DNA from: Fibrobacter sp.
GTDB taxonomy: Bacteria > Fibrobacterota > Fibrobacteria > Fibrobacterales > Fibrobacteraceae
Direction of reading: 5' to 3'
Assembly (NCBI GenBank): GCA_017475045.1
Contig: JAFVGH010000045.1
Location: 1-64,000, forward strand
DNA: 64,000 nt
The notes under the pieces were generated by a model, which was given only the letters and a program-made list of their open reading frames with translations, made no database searches and was not told where the DNA came from. The translations under genes were made by a program, and so were the position numbers. Of this stretch, positions 41,734-49,660 are shown piece by piece. Every line of letters starts with the position of its first letter. Position 1 is the first letter of the stretch.

Positions 41734-42564
41734 ATGTCTGTAAAAGTAATGGTTAATGGAATTCCGGGTAACATGGGCCGCATTGTGGCCGAAACTTGCG
41801 TAGCCCGCGGCTTGGAACTGGTCCCGTATTCTTTGACGGGCGAGATTATCGTGGAAAACGAATCCGAGGTGGCCGGCAAGACCATCCAGCTCTTGAAGCC
41901 CAGCAACCGCGAAGAACGCATTGGCGAAGTGCTGGCCAAGTACCCCGACCTGATTTGCATCGACTATACTCACCCCACGGCGGTGAACGACAACGCCGCT
42001 TTTTACGTGAAGCACAAGATTCCCTTTGTGATGGGCACCACCGGTGGCGACCGCGAAGCCCTGGCGAAACTCGTTGCCGACGCCAACCATCCCAGCGTCA
42101 TCGCACCCAATATGGCAAAGCAGATTGTGGCTTTCCAGATGATGATTGAGTTTTTGGCCAAGGAATTCCCCACGGCATTCAACGGCTACAAGCTCTCTGT
42201 AGTAGAAAGCCACCAGAAGACCAAGGCGGACACGAGCGGTACGGCGAAGGCCGTGGTGGGCGACTTCCAGAAGATGGGCTTTGACTTCTCCGTCGACGAC
42301 ATCGAGAAGGTCCGTAACGAGAAGGAACAGATGGAACGGATGCATGTGCCCGAGGAATACCTGGGCGGTCACGCTTTCCACACCTACAGCCTGGACAGCG
42401 CCGACGGCACGGTGCATTTCGAGTTCCAGCACAACGTTTGCGGCCGCAAGATCTACGCCGAAGGCACCGTAGACGCGGTGAACTTCCTCGCTTGCCACAT
42501 TGCCAACGGAACCGCCAAACCCTTCAACATGATGGACGTGCTCCGTTCCGGCAAAATGCGTTAG
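41734..42564 (+). CDS. dapB: 4-hydroxy-tetrahydrodipicolinate reductase, plant-like DapB type
   Basis: 276 residues, with AGGAG six bases before the ATG. DapB reduces the dipicolinate precursor in lysine and meso-diaminopimelate synthesis. The NAD(P)-binding loop is G-I-P-G-N-M-G-R (9-16) and M-G-T-T-G-G is near 104-109. The catalytic segment reads E-S-H-Q-K-T-K-A-D-T-S-G-T-A near 159-172, instead of E-x-H-H-x-x-K-x-D-A-P-S-G-T in E. coli; the E-S-H-Q form is that of the plant/cyanobacterial-like DapB branch. Monocistronic or cotranscribed with the permease 22 bases downstream. Confidence 0.92.
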   Translation: MSVKVMVNGIPGNMGRIVAETCVARGLELVPYSLTGEIIVENESEVAGKTIQLLKPSNREERIGEVLAKYPDLICIDYTHPTAVNDNAAFYVKHKIPFVMGTTGGDREALAKLVADANHPSVIAPNMAKQIVAFQMMIEFLAKEFPTAFNGYKLSVVESHQKTKADTSGTAKAVVGDFQKMGFDFSVDDIEKVRNEKEQMERMHVPEEYLGGHAFHTYSLDSADGTVHFEFQHNVCGRKIYAEGTVDAVNFLACHIANGTAKPFNMMDVLRSGKMR

Positions 42565-42586
42565 GATCGGCGCTTTCGCCTAAACC

Positions 42587-43603
42587 ATGCGCTCTTACAT
42601 CCTCCGACGTCTGCTGCTCATGATCCCGACCCTCATCGGGATTTCGCTGGTGTGCTTTATACTCATCCAGCTGTTGCCAGGCGGCCCTGTGGAGGAGATG
42701 ATTTCCAGGGCCCAGCAGGCCGCCGCCATGAAGGGTGGGGTGGACGCCTCCAAGGCTCTGTCGCCGGACCAGATTGCGCAAATCCAGGCCTACTTCGGGT
42801 TCGATCAACCCGCCTGGAAACGCTACCTGACCTGGCTCTGGAACGTGCTGCATCTGGATTTGGGCTCGAGCTACACCTACGGCCTTCCCGTGTGGGATGT
42901 CATCGTGAGCCGTTTTCCCATCTCGCTTTTCTTCGGGATAACCTCGTTCTTCTTGAGCTACCTGATCTGCATTCCTCTCGGCCTCTGGAAGGCGGTGCAT
43001 CACGGCAGCAAGCTGGATTCTCTCAGCTCGGGCCTGATATTCTCGGGGTACGTGATGCCGGGTTATGCCTTGGGTATTCTCCTGATTATCTTCCTCGCAG
43101 GGGGCTCTTACTTGGACATCTTCCCGCTAGGGGGCCTTACCAGCGACGACTTCGAGGACTTCAGCTTCTTCGGGAAGGTGGCGGACCTGGGCTACCATCT
43201 GGTGCTGCCCATCTTCTGCTACATGATTAGCGAATTTGCCTTTCTCACCTTTCTCATGAAAAATTCCGCCCTGGAGGAACTGGGCAAGGATTACATGCGT
43301 ACGGCTTTGGCAAAGGGCATGAGCTTCAAGCAGGCCCTAGTGCGCCATGCGCTCCGCAATGCCCTAATTCCCATCGCCACCCGCCTCTCCGAAATCTGCA
43401 CCCTGATGTTTGCAGGGGCCCTCCTTATCGAGAAGGTCTTCGACATCGACGGCATGGGCCTGCTTTATTACAACTCCATGGTGAACCGGGACTACAACGT
43501 GGTCATGGGCATCATCTTCCTCAGCAGCCTCATGGCCATGGTGGGCCGACTCTTCAGCGACATCCTTTACACGCTGGTAGACCCGCGGATTAAATTCTCG
43601 TAG
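42587..43603 (+). CDS. DppB/YejB-type ABC transporter permease
   Basis: 338 residues with six membrane helices. The N-terminal helix motif Y-I-L-R-R-L-L-L-M-I-P-T, a periplasmic loop with F-G-F-D-Q-P near 67, and the cytoplasmic coupling loop E-L-G-K-D-Y-M-R-T-A-L-A-K-G near 229-242 are typical of peptide/nickel/microcin C importers (YejB is nearest in layout). The partner permease, ATPase and binding protein usually follow in an operon; here the next gene is an unrelated lipoprotein with its own promoter, so the partners must be elsewhere. Substrate unknown. Confidence 0.88.
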   Translation: MRSYILRRLLLMIPTLIGISLVCFILIQLLPGGPVEEMISRAQQAAAMKGGVDASKALSPDQIAQIQAYFGFDQPAWKRYLTWLWNVLHLDLGSSYTYGLPVWDVIVSRFPISLFFGITSFFLSYLICIPLGLWKAVHHGSKLDSLSSGLIFSGYVMPGYALGILLIIFLAGGSYLDIFPLGGLTSDDFEDFSFFGKVADLGYHLVLPIFCYMISEFAFLTFLMKNSALEELGKDYMRTALAKGMSFKQALVRHALRNALIPIATRLSEICTLMFAGALLIEKVFDIDGMGLLYYNSMVNRDYNVVMGIIFLSSLMAMVGRLFSDILYTLVDPRIKFS

Positions 43604-43622
43604 TCCCGCGCTTCTTGTTTTT

Positions 43623-43658
43623 GGCCTTTATTATAACGAAACGAAGGCCTATTTTACA
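43623..43658 (+). terminator. Possible terminator after the permease gene
   Basis: GGCCTT (43623-43628) pairs with AAGGCC (43644-43649) around a 15-base loop and is followed by TATTTT. The stem is short. Confidence 0.35.
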
Positions 43659-43752
43659 AAAAACTGGCCCTAAGTGGGCGAAATTCAAAAAGAAACGGGA
43701 TGATTCTTTTCTTACATTGTATCTATACAAAAAAGATAAGGAGAATAATACT

Positions 43753-45414
43753 ATGAAAAAAATTCTTTGGGCAGGTGCCGCTCTAGTAGTGGGAGCCTGC
43801 ATGGTTGCCTGTGACGACAGTTCCAGCAGCACATCCTTCGAAATTCCTTCCTACAAGAACGAGGCTGCGCTCCCCGATTCCTGCTCCATGGAAGTGGCCA
43901 AGGTGGACACGGCCTACTTTGCCTGTTTCGAGAACAAGTGGGTAGAGGTTAAGGACAGCGCTATCGTGGAACAGCTCAAGGAAGGTCTGGACGAAGAAGA
44001 GGTCAAGGCCAAGCTCGAAGAGTTGGAAGAACTTCTGAAAGCTGACACTCCTGCAACTCCTGCAAAACCCAAGTCCTCCAGTAGTGAGAAAACGGACGAA
44101 AACGTGGAATCCAGTGATAGCGAAGAACCTGAAAGTTCTGATAGCGAAGAGGAAGAATGCACCGGTCGCCATTGCAAGGGCGATGATAGTGGCTCGGGCA
44201 GTGGTAGTGGCTCGGGAAAAAGTTCGAGTTCGACAGGTGGAAACACTAGTGAAGAAGTTAAATGTGTTGAAAATGGGTTTAAGACTCTCGAAGACTATGT
44301 TAAATGGACAAGTTCTAGCGAGGGAAACCGCCTCCTTCACGGAAAGAAGGCCTTGGTGAAAAAATGTGTCGGTGATGCTAAAGATGATGCGACTGCCTTG
44401 AAAAATAATCTGCAACATGATACTCGTTATCAATGTTTTGCTGTGACATCTTTGACTGGTGAAGCCGAAGATCTTTATGAGTCCCTGTCTATGGTTTTTG
44501 ACGTCGAGGTGAAGGTCGGTGATTTTGTTTGCGAAGGATTTTTTTCTGAAACCGTCTATGCTATAACCCTTTTGAAAACAGAAACAGCATCTTCAAAATT
44601 TTATGCAGCAAGCGCGGAGATGAGCGGATCCACCGATGAAGGATCCAGCGCTAGCGAAGGTGAAGGGTCCAGTGCTAGCGAAGGCGACGACAGCAGCTCC
44701 AGCGAAGATGTAGAATCTTCGGCCAGCGTCGAGGAGTCCAGTTCTAGCGAAGTTGAAAGTAGTTCTGGATGCACTGACCCCGCTCCCAATACAACTGGAC
44801 GTCCAGATGCAGTCAGCTTCCTGGATGATTATTTGAATTGGGGTAGTAGCGGCACAAATGTTACTGGAACATTTAAATGTGGTGTTGAGAGTGCTCAGGT
44901 CGTGACCGCTGTTACCGGAGAAGGATATGGCTGCATAGATGAAACGAAAGGTAAAGGAAAACAGGAACAACTATGGAAAAAATGTATTAAGACAATAGGT
45001 TCGAATACGTATGCAATTGAAGTCTACTCCAACGGCGGAATTAAACCGACATTTCCTGTGACGGTAACTGTCAAATCAATGTCTTCAGCGGGTCGTCCAG
45101 AAGCATTCAGTTTCTTGGATAACTATGTTGTTGAATGGTTGTCTGACAAGGAAGCGACTTATGTAGTGAAAGCAGCAGACCAGATGGCTGCCGCACTAGC
45201 AGAAAACGGTTATAGAGAGAGGACTCTTACAGATGAAATGCTTTTAACGTTGAGAGAAGAATTTGAATTCAAGATGGATGCTTCAAATGCTGTTGTTTAT
45301 GTAAAACTCGAAAGAAAGACAGATGGAAAAATTACAGTAATGGTGCTTTATATAGTTGTTTACACCACTGATGGTTATTTAGGTGTGATGATTGATGAAG
45401 GGTCATCGTCCTAA
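43753..45414 (+). CDS. Modular serine-rich lipoprotein with repeated GRPxAxSFLD units
   Basis: 553 residues from the ATG at 43753, with AGGAG upstream; TTTTCTTACATT ends 35 bases before it. A lipoprotein signal ends M-V-A-C (near 21), then a small domain (P-D-S-C-S-M-E then F-A-C-F-E-N-K-W), an S/E/G-rich linker (about 105-168), a cysteine-containing module (about 172-290), a second S/E linker (about 292-338) and two related modules opening G-R-P-D-A-V-S-F-L-D-D-Y near 346 and G-R-P-E-A-F-S-F-L-D-N-Y near 447. The last lacks the cysteines. Layout suggests surface display; the modules are not recognised. The start resembles the C-A-D-G-K-W domain of the protein at 23155. Confidence 0.75.
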   Translation: MKKILWAGAALVVGACMVACDDSSSSTSFEIPSYKNEAALPDSCSMEVAKVDTAYFACFENKWVEVKDSAIVEQLKEGLDEEEVKAKLEELEELLKADTPATPAKPKSSSSEKTDENVESSDSEEPESSDSEEEECTGRHCKGDDSGSGSGSGSGKSSSSTGGNTSEEVKCVENGFKTLEDYVKWTSSSEGNRLLHGKKALVKKCVGDAKDDATALKNNLQHDTRYQCFAVTSLTGEAEDLYESLSMVFDVEVKVGDFVCEGFFSETVYAITLLKTETASSKFYAASAEMSGSTDEGSSASEGEGSSASEGDDSSSSEDVESSASVEESSSSEVESSSGCTDPAPNTTGRPDAVSFLDDYLNWGSSGTNVTGTFKCGVESAQVVTAVTGEGYGCIDETKGKGKQEQLWKKCIKTIGSNTYAIEVYSNGGIKPTFPVTVTVKSMSSAGRPEAFSFLDNYVVEWLSDKEATYVVKAADQMAAALAENGYRERTLTDEMLLTLREEFEFKMDASNAVVYVKLERKTDGKITVMVLYIVVYTTDGYLGVMIDEGSSS

Positions 45415-45419
45415 AATAT

Positions 45420-45443
45420 AAGCCCCCTTTCGGGGGCTTTTTT
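45420..45443. terminator. Terminator between the lipoprotein gene and ruvB
   Basis: AAGCCCCC (45420-45427) and GGGGGCTT (45432-45439) pair perfectly around TTTC and are followed by a T-run on the plus strand. On the minus strand the tail is weaker. Confidence 0.85.
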
Positions 45444-45451
45444 CTTTCTTG

Positions 45452-46489
45452 TTACAGCGGCAGTTCCATCTGCTCAGGGTTTTTCTTGTTCGGAAATTCC
45501 TTGTGGAGCAGCTTGTAGGCACTGCTTGTGGCGACACGGCCCCGTTGGGTGCGGGCAAGCAGGCCCTTCTGAATCAGGTAGGGCTCGTACACCTCTTCTA
45601 GGGTGTCGTTCTCTTCGCCTAGGGCCGCCCCGATGGTGTTCAGGCCCACGGGCCCACCGTCGAACTTGTCAATCATCATGGAGAGAATCTTGCGGTCCAT
45701 AGGGTCCAGGCCCTCGCCATCGATGCCCAGCATCTGCAGGGTGCGTTCCGCAGCCTCCTGGTCGATAATTCCTGTGCCTCGGACCTGGGCCACGTCGCGG
45801 CACCGCCTTAGAATGCGGTTGGCGATACGGGGCGTGCCGCGGCAACGTCCGCCAAGAATCTTGGCAGCGTCCTCGGTCAGTTCTATTCCGAGAATCTTGG
45901 CGCTTCGCATCAGGATTTGCACCAGGTCGTTTTCGTCGTAAAGTTCCAGGCGGTAGTGCAGGCCGAAACGGTCACGCAACGGTCCGGTTAAAAGTCCGGT
46001 ACGGGTGGTGGCGCCCACCAACGTAAAATGCTTGAGGGGCAGGTTCACGCTTCGTGCCGCCGGTCCGGAATCCAGCATAATGTCTAGCCGGAAGTCTTCC
46101 ATGGCGGGGTAGAGGTATTCCTCGACGGTGCGGTTTAGCCTATGAATCTCGTCGATGAACAGCACATCGTTTTCTTGAAGACTGGTTAAAAGTCCTGCCA
46201 AATCGCTGGCCTTTTCGAGTACGGGGCCGCTGGTGATGTGGATGTTCACTCCCATCTCCTTGGCGATAATTCCGGCTAGGGTAGTCTTTCCAAGGCCCGG
46301 TGGTCCTGCAAAAAGGCAATGATCTAACGCATCGCCCCGGTGCTTAGCCGCTTCTATGGCGATTGAAAGGCTCTCCTTGATGGAGGCTTGCCCCGTGAAC
46401 TGGTCAAGGCTCAGGGGACGGAGGTTTTGCTCCATTTCGGATTCGTCCATGGAGCTTTTCCCGGGAGAAATGACACGTTTGTCTTCCAT
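45452..46489 (-). CDS. ruvB: Holliday junction branch migration ATPase RuvB
   Basis: 345 residues from the ATG at 46489; a TTG three codons earlier is open but lies between promoter and ATG. RuvB is the AAA+ motor of the RuvAB branch-migration complex. L-R-P-L-S-L-D-Q-F near 24, Walker A G-P-P-G-L-G-K-T-T, Walker B D-E-I-H-R-L, sensor G-A-T-T-R-T-G and the C-terminal winged helix with T-x-R-G-R-V-A-T are all present. The promoter TTGACA-17-TATATT ends only eight bases before the ATG and no Shine-Dalgarno exists, so the mRNA is probably leaderless. Confidence 0.95.
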   Translation of the reverse strand: MEDKRVISPGKSSMDESEMEQNLRPLSLDQFTGQASIKESLSIAIEAAKHRGDALDHCLFAGPPGLGKTTLAGIIAKEMGVNIHITSGPVLEKASDLAGLLTSLQENDVLFIDEIHRLNRTVEEYLYPAMEDFRLDIMLDSGPAARSVNLPLKHFTLVGATTRTGLLTGPLRDRFGLHYRLELYDENDLVQILMRSAKILGIELTEDAAKILGGRCRGTPRIANRILRRCRDVAQVRGTGIIDQEAAERTLQMLGIDGEGLDPMDRKILSMMIDKFDGGPVGLNTIGAALGEENDTLEEVYEPYLIQKGLLARTQRGRVATSSAYKLLHKEFPNKKNPEQMELPL

Positions 46490-46497
46490 ACTGCACA

Positions 46498-46526
46498 AAT
46501 ATACACCTATAGAGTAACTCTGTCAA
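46498..46526 (-). promoter_or_regulatory. ruvB promoter, leaderless configuration
   Basis: On the minus strand TTGACA (46526-46521), a 17-base spacer and TATATT (46503-46498) give a near-consensus promoter. Eight bases then lead to the ATG at 46489, so transcription should begin at or within a base or two of the start codon. Confidence 0.7.
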
Positions 46527-46578
46527 GATGCCAGAGCGATAATCCTGGATATTTTCTTTTGTTTTTCTATATTTACAC

Positions 46579-48009
46579 ATGATGAAGTTACCTGTGGTGT
46601 GTATTATCGGACGGCCCAATGTCGGGAAGTCCTCTCTTTTTAACCGGATTTTAGGCCGTAGGGCGGCTGTGGTTTCTGACCGTGACGGCGTTACTCGCGA
46701 TAGGCATTACCAGAATGCAAATTACAAGGGCCATGAATTTACGGTGGTAGATACCGGCGGATTCTTGCCCGACGACACCATTGATGTTTTGGCCGACAGT
46801 GTCCGTACGCAAATTTTTAATGCCGTCGAGGAATCCGACCTGGTTCTTTTTATGGTGGATGTCCGTGTGGGCATTACCAAGCTGGACCAACAGTTTGCTA
46901 GGCTAATCCGCAAGCTGGATAAGCAGGTGATTTTGGTGGCCAACAAGAGCGAAAATCTCGGTGACCGTCAAGAAAGCTACGAGTTCCTGAAGTTGGGCTT
47001 TGGTCAGCCCCGTACCATTAGCGCCTTGACAGGCTACGCTTGCCTTTCTTTGATGGACGAAATCATTGCAGTGCTCCCCACACCTGTGCGTGGTGAACGT
47101 AAAGAAGAACGCCCCATCCGTTTTGCCATTCTTGGCCGCCCCAATGCAGGTAAGAGTACCTTGCTGAACCGCTTGATGGGTGAGGAGCGTGCCGTTGTTT
47201 CTGACATTCCGGGAACGACCCGTGATTCCATCGACTGTTCCTTTACCGTGAATGGCCAGAAGTTCGTGGTCACCGATACGGCAGGGCTTCGCAAGAAGGC
47301 CAAGGTAGACGACGAGGTAGAAATTTTCAGCAACATGCGTACCATGGAAAGCATCCGCCGTTCAGACCTGTCTGTTCTTTTGGTGGACTGCACCCGTGGC
47401 CTGCAGGTTCAGGATTTTCGCATTATTACCGAAATCCGTAAGGCAGGGAAGGGCCTGATACTCGTTTTGAACAAGTGGGATATCCTGCCTGATAAAACGG
47501 AAAAGTCCTTTGACCGCATGGTCAAGGAAATGCTGGAGCGCGAACCCATGCTGGAATACGTGCCGATCCTTTCCATCAGTGCCAAGGAAGGGCAGCGCAT
47601 CAACCGGGTGATTCAGGCTATCCAGACGGTGTATGCCAACTGCCGCCGTGTGCTTGGTCGCGATCGTGTGGCGGAAAGTTTCGCAAATTTCTTGCAAGAA
47701 AAGGCTCCCCCCAGCCACAACGCCCGTGTGGTGGCCCTTACTCGAGCCTGCCAGATTTTGGTGGAACCTCCCGTGATTGCCATCGAGACTCGTACGCCGG
47801 AATTGGTGGACGAATCTTACAAGCGTTACCTGCTCAAAAAGTTTTATGAAGAATTTCAGTTGCAGGGTGCACCCCTCCGCCTGAATTTCGACCAGAAGTT
47901 AACCCTCAGAAAGGACGAAGAACTTGAACAGTTTGCTGAGTCTTCCGATAGCGTACTTGTTGGGGTCGATCCCAAGCGCAATCTGGATAGCAAAAATCGC
48001 GAAAGGTAA
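46579..48009 (+). CDS. der: Ribosome biogenesis GTPase Der (EngA)
   Basis: 476 residues with two tandem G domains and a KH-like C-terminal domain. The first P-loop is G-R-P-N-V-G-K-S-S (near 11-19), the second G-R-P-N-A-G-K-S-T (near 185-193), each followed by D-T-G/A-G and N-K-S/W-D motifs. Der matures the 50S subunit. Two ATGs in tandem (46579, 46582) follow TATATT by five and eight bases without a ribosome site. The last 86 bases overlap plsY in another frame, so the C-terminal tail (L-R-K-D-E-E-L-E-Q and onwards) doubles as the plsY start. Confidence 0.95.
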   Translation: MMKLPVVCIIGRPNVGKSSLFNRILGRRAAVVSDRDGVTRDRHYQNANYKGHEFTVVDTGGFLPDDTIDVLADSVRTQIFNAVEESDLVLFMVDVRVGITKLDQQFARLIRKLDKQVILVANKSENLGDRQESYEFLKLGFGQPRTISALTGYACLSLMDEIIAVLPTPVRGERKEERPIRFAILGRPNAGKSTLLNRLMGEERAVVSDIPGTTRDSIDCSFTVNGQKFVVTDTAGLRKKAKVDDEVEIFSNMRTMESIRRSDLSVLLVDCTRGLQVQDFRIITEIRKAGKGLILVLNKWDILPDKTEKSFDRMVKEMLEREPMLEYVPILSISAKEGQRINRVIQAIQTVYANCRRVLGRDRVAESFANFLQEKAPPSHNARVVALTRACQILVEPPVIAIETRTPELVDESYKRYLLKKFYEEFQLQGAPLRLNFDQKLTLRKDEELEQFAESSDSVLVGVDPKRNLDSKNRER

Positions 48010-48592
48010 GGATTTCGACATTCGGAACTACGGTTCCAAGAATGCGGGTCTCACCAACACGTTCCGCGTGCTGGGCTGGAAACCGGCACTTCCGGTAGTG
48101 TTCCTGGATTTGCTCAAGGGTTTCTTTGGACCCTGGATTGCCATGCAGATGTGTGCCTCTCAGGTGGCAGCCGGTGGTGAGGATTATTCCCATTGGGTGC
48201 CGCTGGTGGCGGGCCTGTTGGTGATTCTTGGCCACAGCTTCACTTGCCTTGCGGGTTTCCGCGGAGGCAAGGGCGTGCTTGCTGCTCTCGGTGTTTTCCT
48301 GGCCCTTTGCCCTATTACGGCTCTTGCGGCCTTTGGCGTGTGGATTGTCCTTACGGTTTCTACCAAGTATGTTTCGGTTGGGAGCATTGGAGCTTGTATT
48401 GCCCTTGGTGTTTTTGCGGTGATGGGCTACCTAAAGTTGCCTTTCCCGCCAGACAACATCAACCTGGGATTGATGATTACCTGCCTTATTGTGGCGGTTT
48501 TCGTGATTGTGAAGCATAAATCCAACATTAAGCGGCTTTTGAATGGCACGGAGAATGGATTTGGCAGCAAGCGCAAGACTCCGAAGGCTTAA
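47924..48592 (+). CDS. plsY: Glycerol-3-phosphate acyltransferase PlsY
   Basis: 222 residues starting with TTG at 47924 inside der, with AAGGA nine bases upstream. PlsY transfers acyl groups from acyl phosphate to glycerol-3-phosphate, the first step of phospholipid synthesis. Conserved blocks: A-Y-L-L-G-S-I-P-S near 10-18, D-I-R-N-Y-G-S-K-N-A-G near 32-42 and G-H-S-F-T-C-L-A-G-F-R-G-G-K-G near 104-118, with five or so membrane helices. gpsA, which makes glycerol-3-phosphate, follows after 36 bases. The 86-base overlap with der needs the start to be right, but no later start preserves the first helix. Confidence 0.9.
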   Translation: MNSLLSLPIAYLLGSIPSAIWIAKIAKGKDFDIRNYGSKNAGLTNTFRVLGWKPALPVVFLDLLKGFFGPWIAMQMCASQVAAGGEDYSHWVPLVAGLLVILGHSFTCLAGFRGGKGVLAALGVFLALCPITALAAFGVWIVLTVSTKYVSVGSIGACIALGVFAVMGYLKLPFPPDNINLGLMITCLIVAVFVIVKHKSNIKRLLNGTENGFGSKRKTPKA

Positions 48593-48628
48593 TTATTGTA
48601 GATTATTAGAAAATTAGGGATAAAGACG

Positions 48629-49660
48629 ATGAAAGTTACTGTACTTGGAACGGGCGGCTGGGGACTTTCCCTTGGCCAGGTAGTTTACGAAAACAAGAAT
48701 GACGTGATGTTCTGGACCAACTCCCAGGCCGAAGTGGACCTGCTTTCCACGGAACACCAGTACAAGGACAAATTGCCGGGAGTGATTTTCCCTGAAGACT
48801 TTAAGTATACCACCGATATGAACGCCGCCCTGGAAGGCTGCGACATGGTTCTTATTGTGGTGCCCTCTCAGTTCATGGGCGGTGTGGCCAAGAATCTTGG
48901 CAAGTGGACGCCGGCGAAGGGTAAGGAACCTGTGGTGGTCTGCGCTACTAAGGGTATTCTCGAAGGTACGAACCAGCTCATGAGCGAAGTGCTTTTGGAA
49001 AACGTTCCTTGGCTTACCGACGACAAGATGGTGGCTTTCAGCGGACCTTCCCATGCCGAAGAAGTGAGTCGCCACATCTTTACGACTATTGTGGCTGCTT
49101 GCGTGAACGAAGAATCGGCAAAGTTGGTGCAGAAGGTCATGAGCTGCTCTTACCTGCGTGTTTACAGCTCTACCGATATCATTGGCGTGGAACTCTGCGG
49201 TTCTGTTAAGAACGTGATTGCCATCGCCTCTGGTGTGCTTTATGGTCTTGAGGCTACGGGTAAGTACAAGGTGGGCGACAACTCCCGTGCTGCAATCCTG
49301 ACCCGCGGTCAGGCTGAAATGTGCCGTTTGGGTAAGGCCCTTGGCGCAAAGCCCGAAACCTTTGCTGGTCTTGCCGGTATGGGTGACCTGATTGTGACCT
49401 GCCTTTCTCAGCATAGCCGTAACCGCTATGTGGGTGAACACATTGGTAAGGGAGAAACCATTGATCAGGTTCTCGCCGGTATGAAAATGGTGGCTGAAGG
49501 TGTGCCTACTTGCAAGAGCACCAAGGCACTGGCCGACAAGCTTGGCGTCGAGATGCCCATTGTGAATGCCGTTCACGCCCTTCTTTTTGAAGGCAAGAAC
49601 GTGGACGACGTTATCAAGGAAATGTGGGGCCGCGAACTCAAGGAAGAAGTCTGGGGTTAA
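48629..49660 (+). CDS. gpsA: Glycerol-3-phosphate dehydrogenase [NAD(P)+]
   Basis: 343 residues. GpsA reduces dihydroxyacetone phosphate to glycerol-3-phosphate, the substrate of PlsY encoded just upstream. The dinucleotide loop is G-T-G-G-W-G-L-S-L (7-15). V-P-S-Q-F near 78, S-G-P-S-H-A-E-E-V near 140-148, the catalytic-lysine segment G-S-V-K-N-V-I-A-I-A near 192-201, and G-L-A-G-M-G-D-L near 248-255 are all present. Its TAA overlaps the stop of the convergent flippase-like gene in TTAA. Confidence 0.96.
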   Translation: MKVTVLGTGGWGLSLGQVVYENKNDVMFWTNSQAEVDLLSTEHQYKDKLPGVIFPEDFKYTTDMNAALEGCDMVLIVVPSQFMGGVAKNLGKWTPAKGKEPVVVCATKGILEGTNQLMSEVLLENVPWLTDDKMVAFSGPSHAEEVSRHIFTTIVAACVNEESAKLVQKVMSCSYLRVYSSTDIIGVELCGSVKNVIAIASGVLYGLEATGKYKVGDNSRAAILTRGQAEMCRLGKALGAKPETFAGLAGMGDLIVTCLSQHSRNRYVGEHIGKGETIDQVLAGMKMVAEGVPTCKSTKALADKLGVEMPIVNAVHALLFEGKNVDDVIKEMWGRELKEEVWG

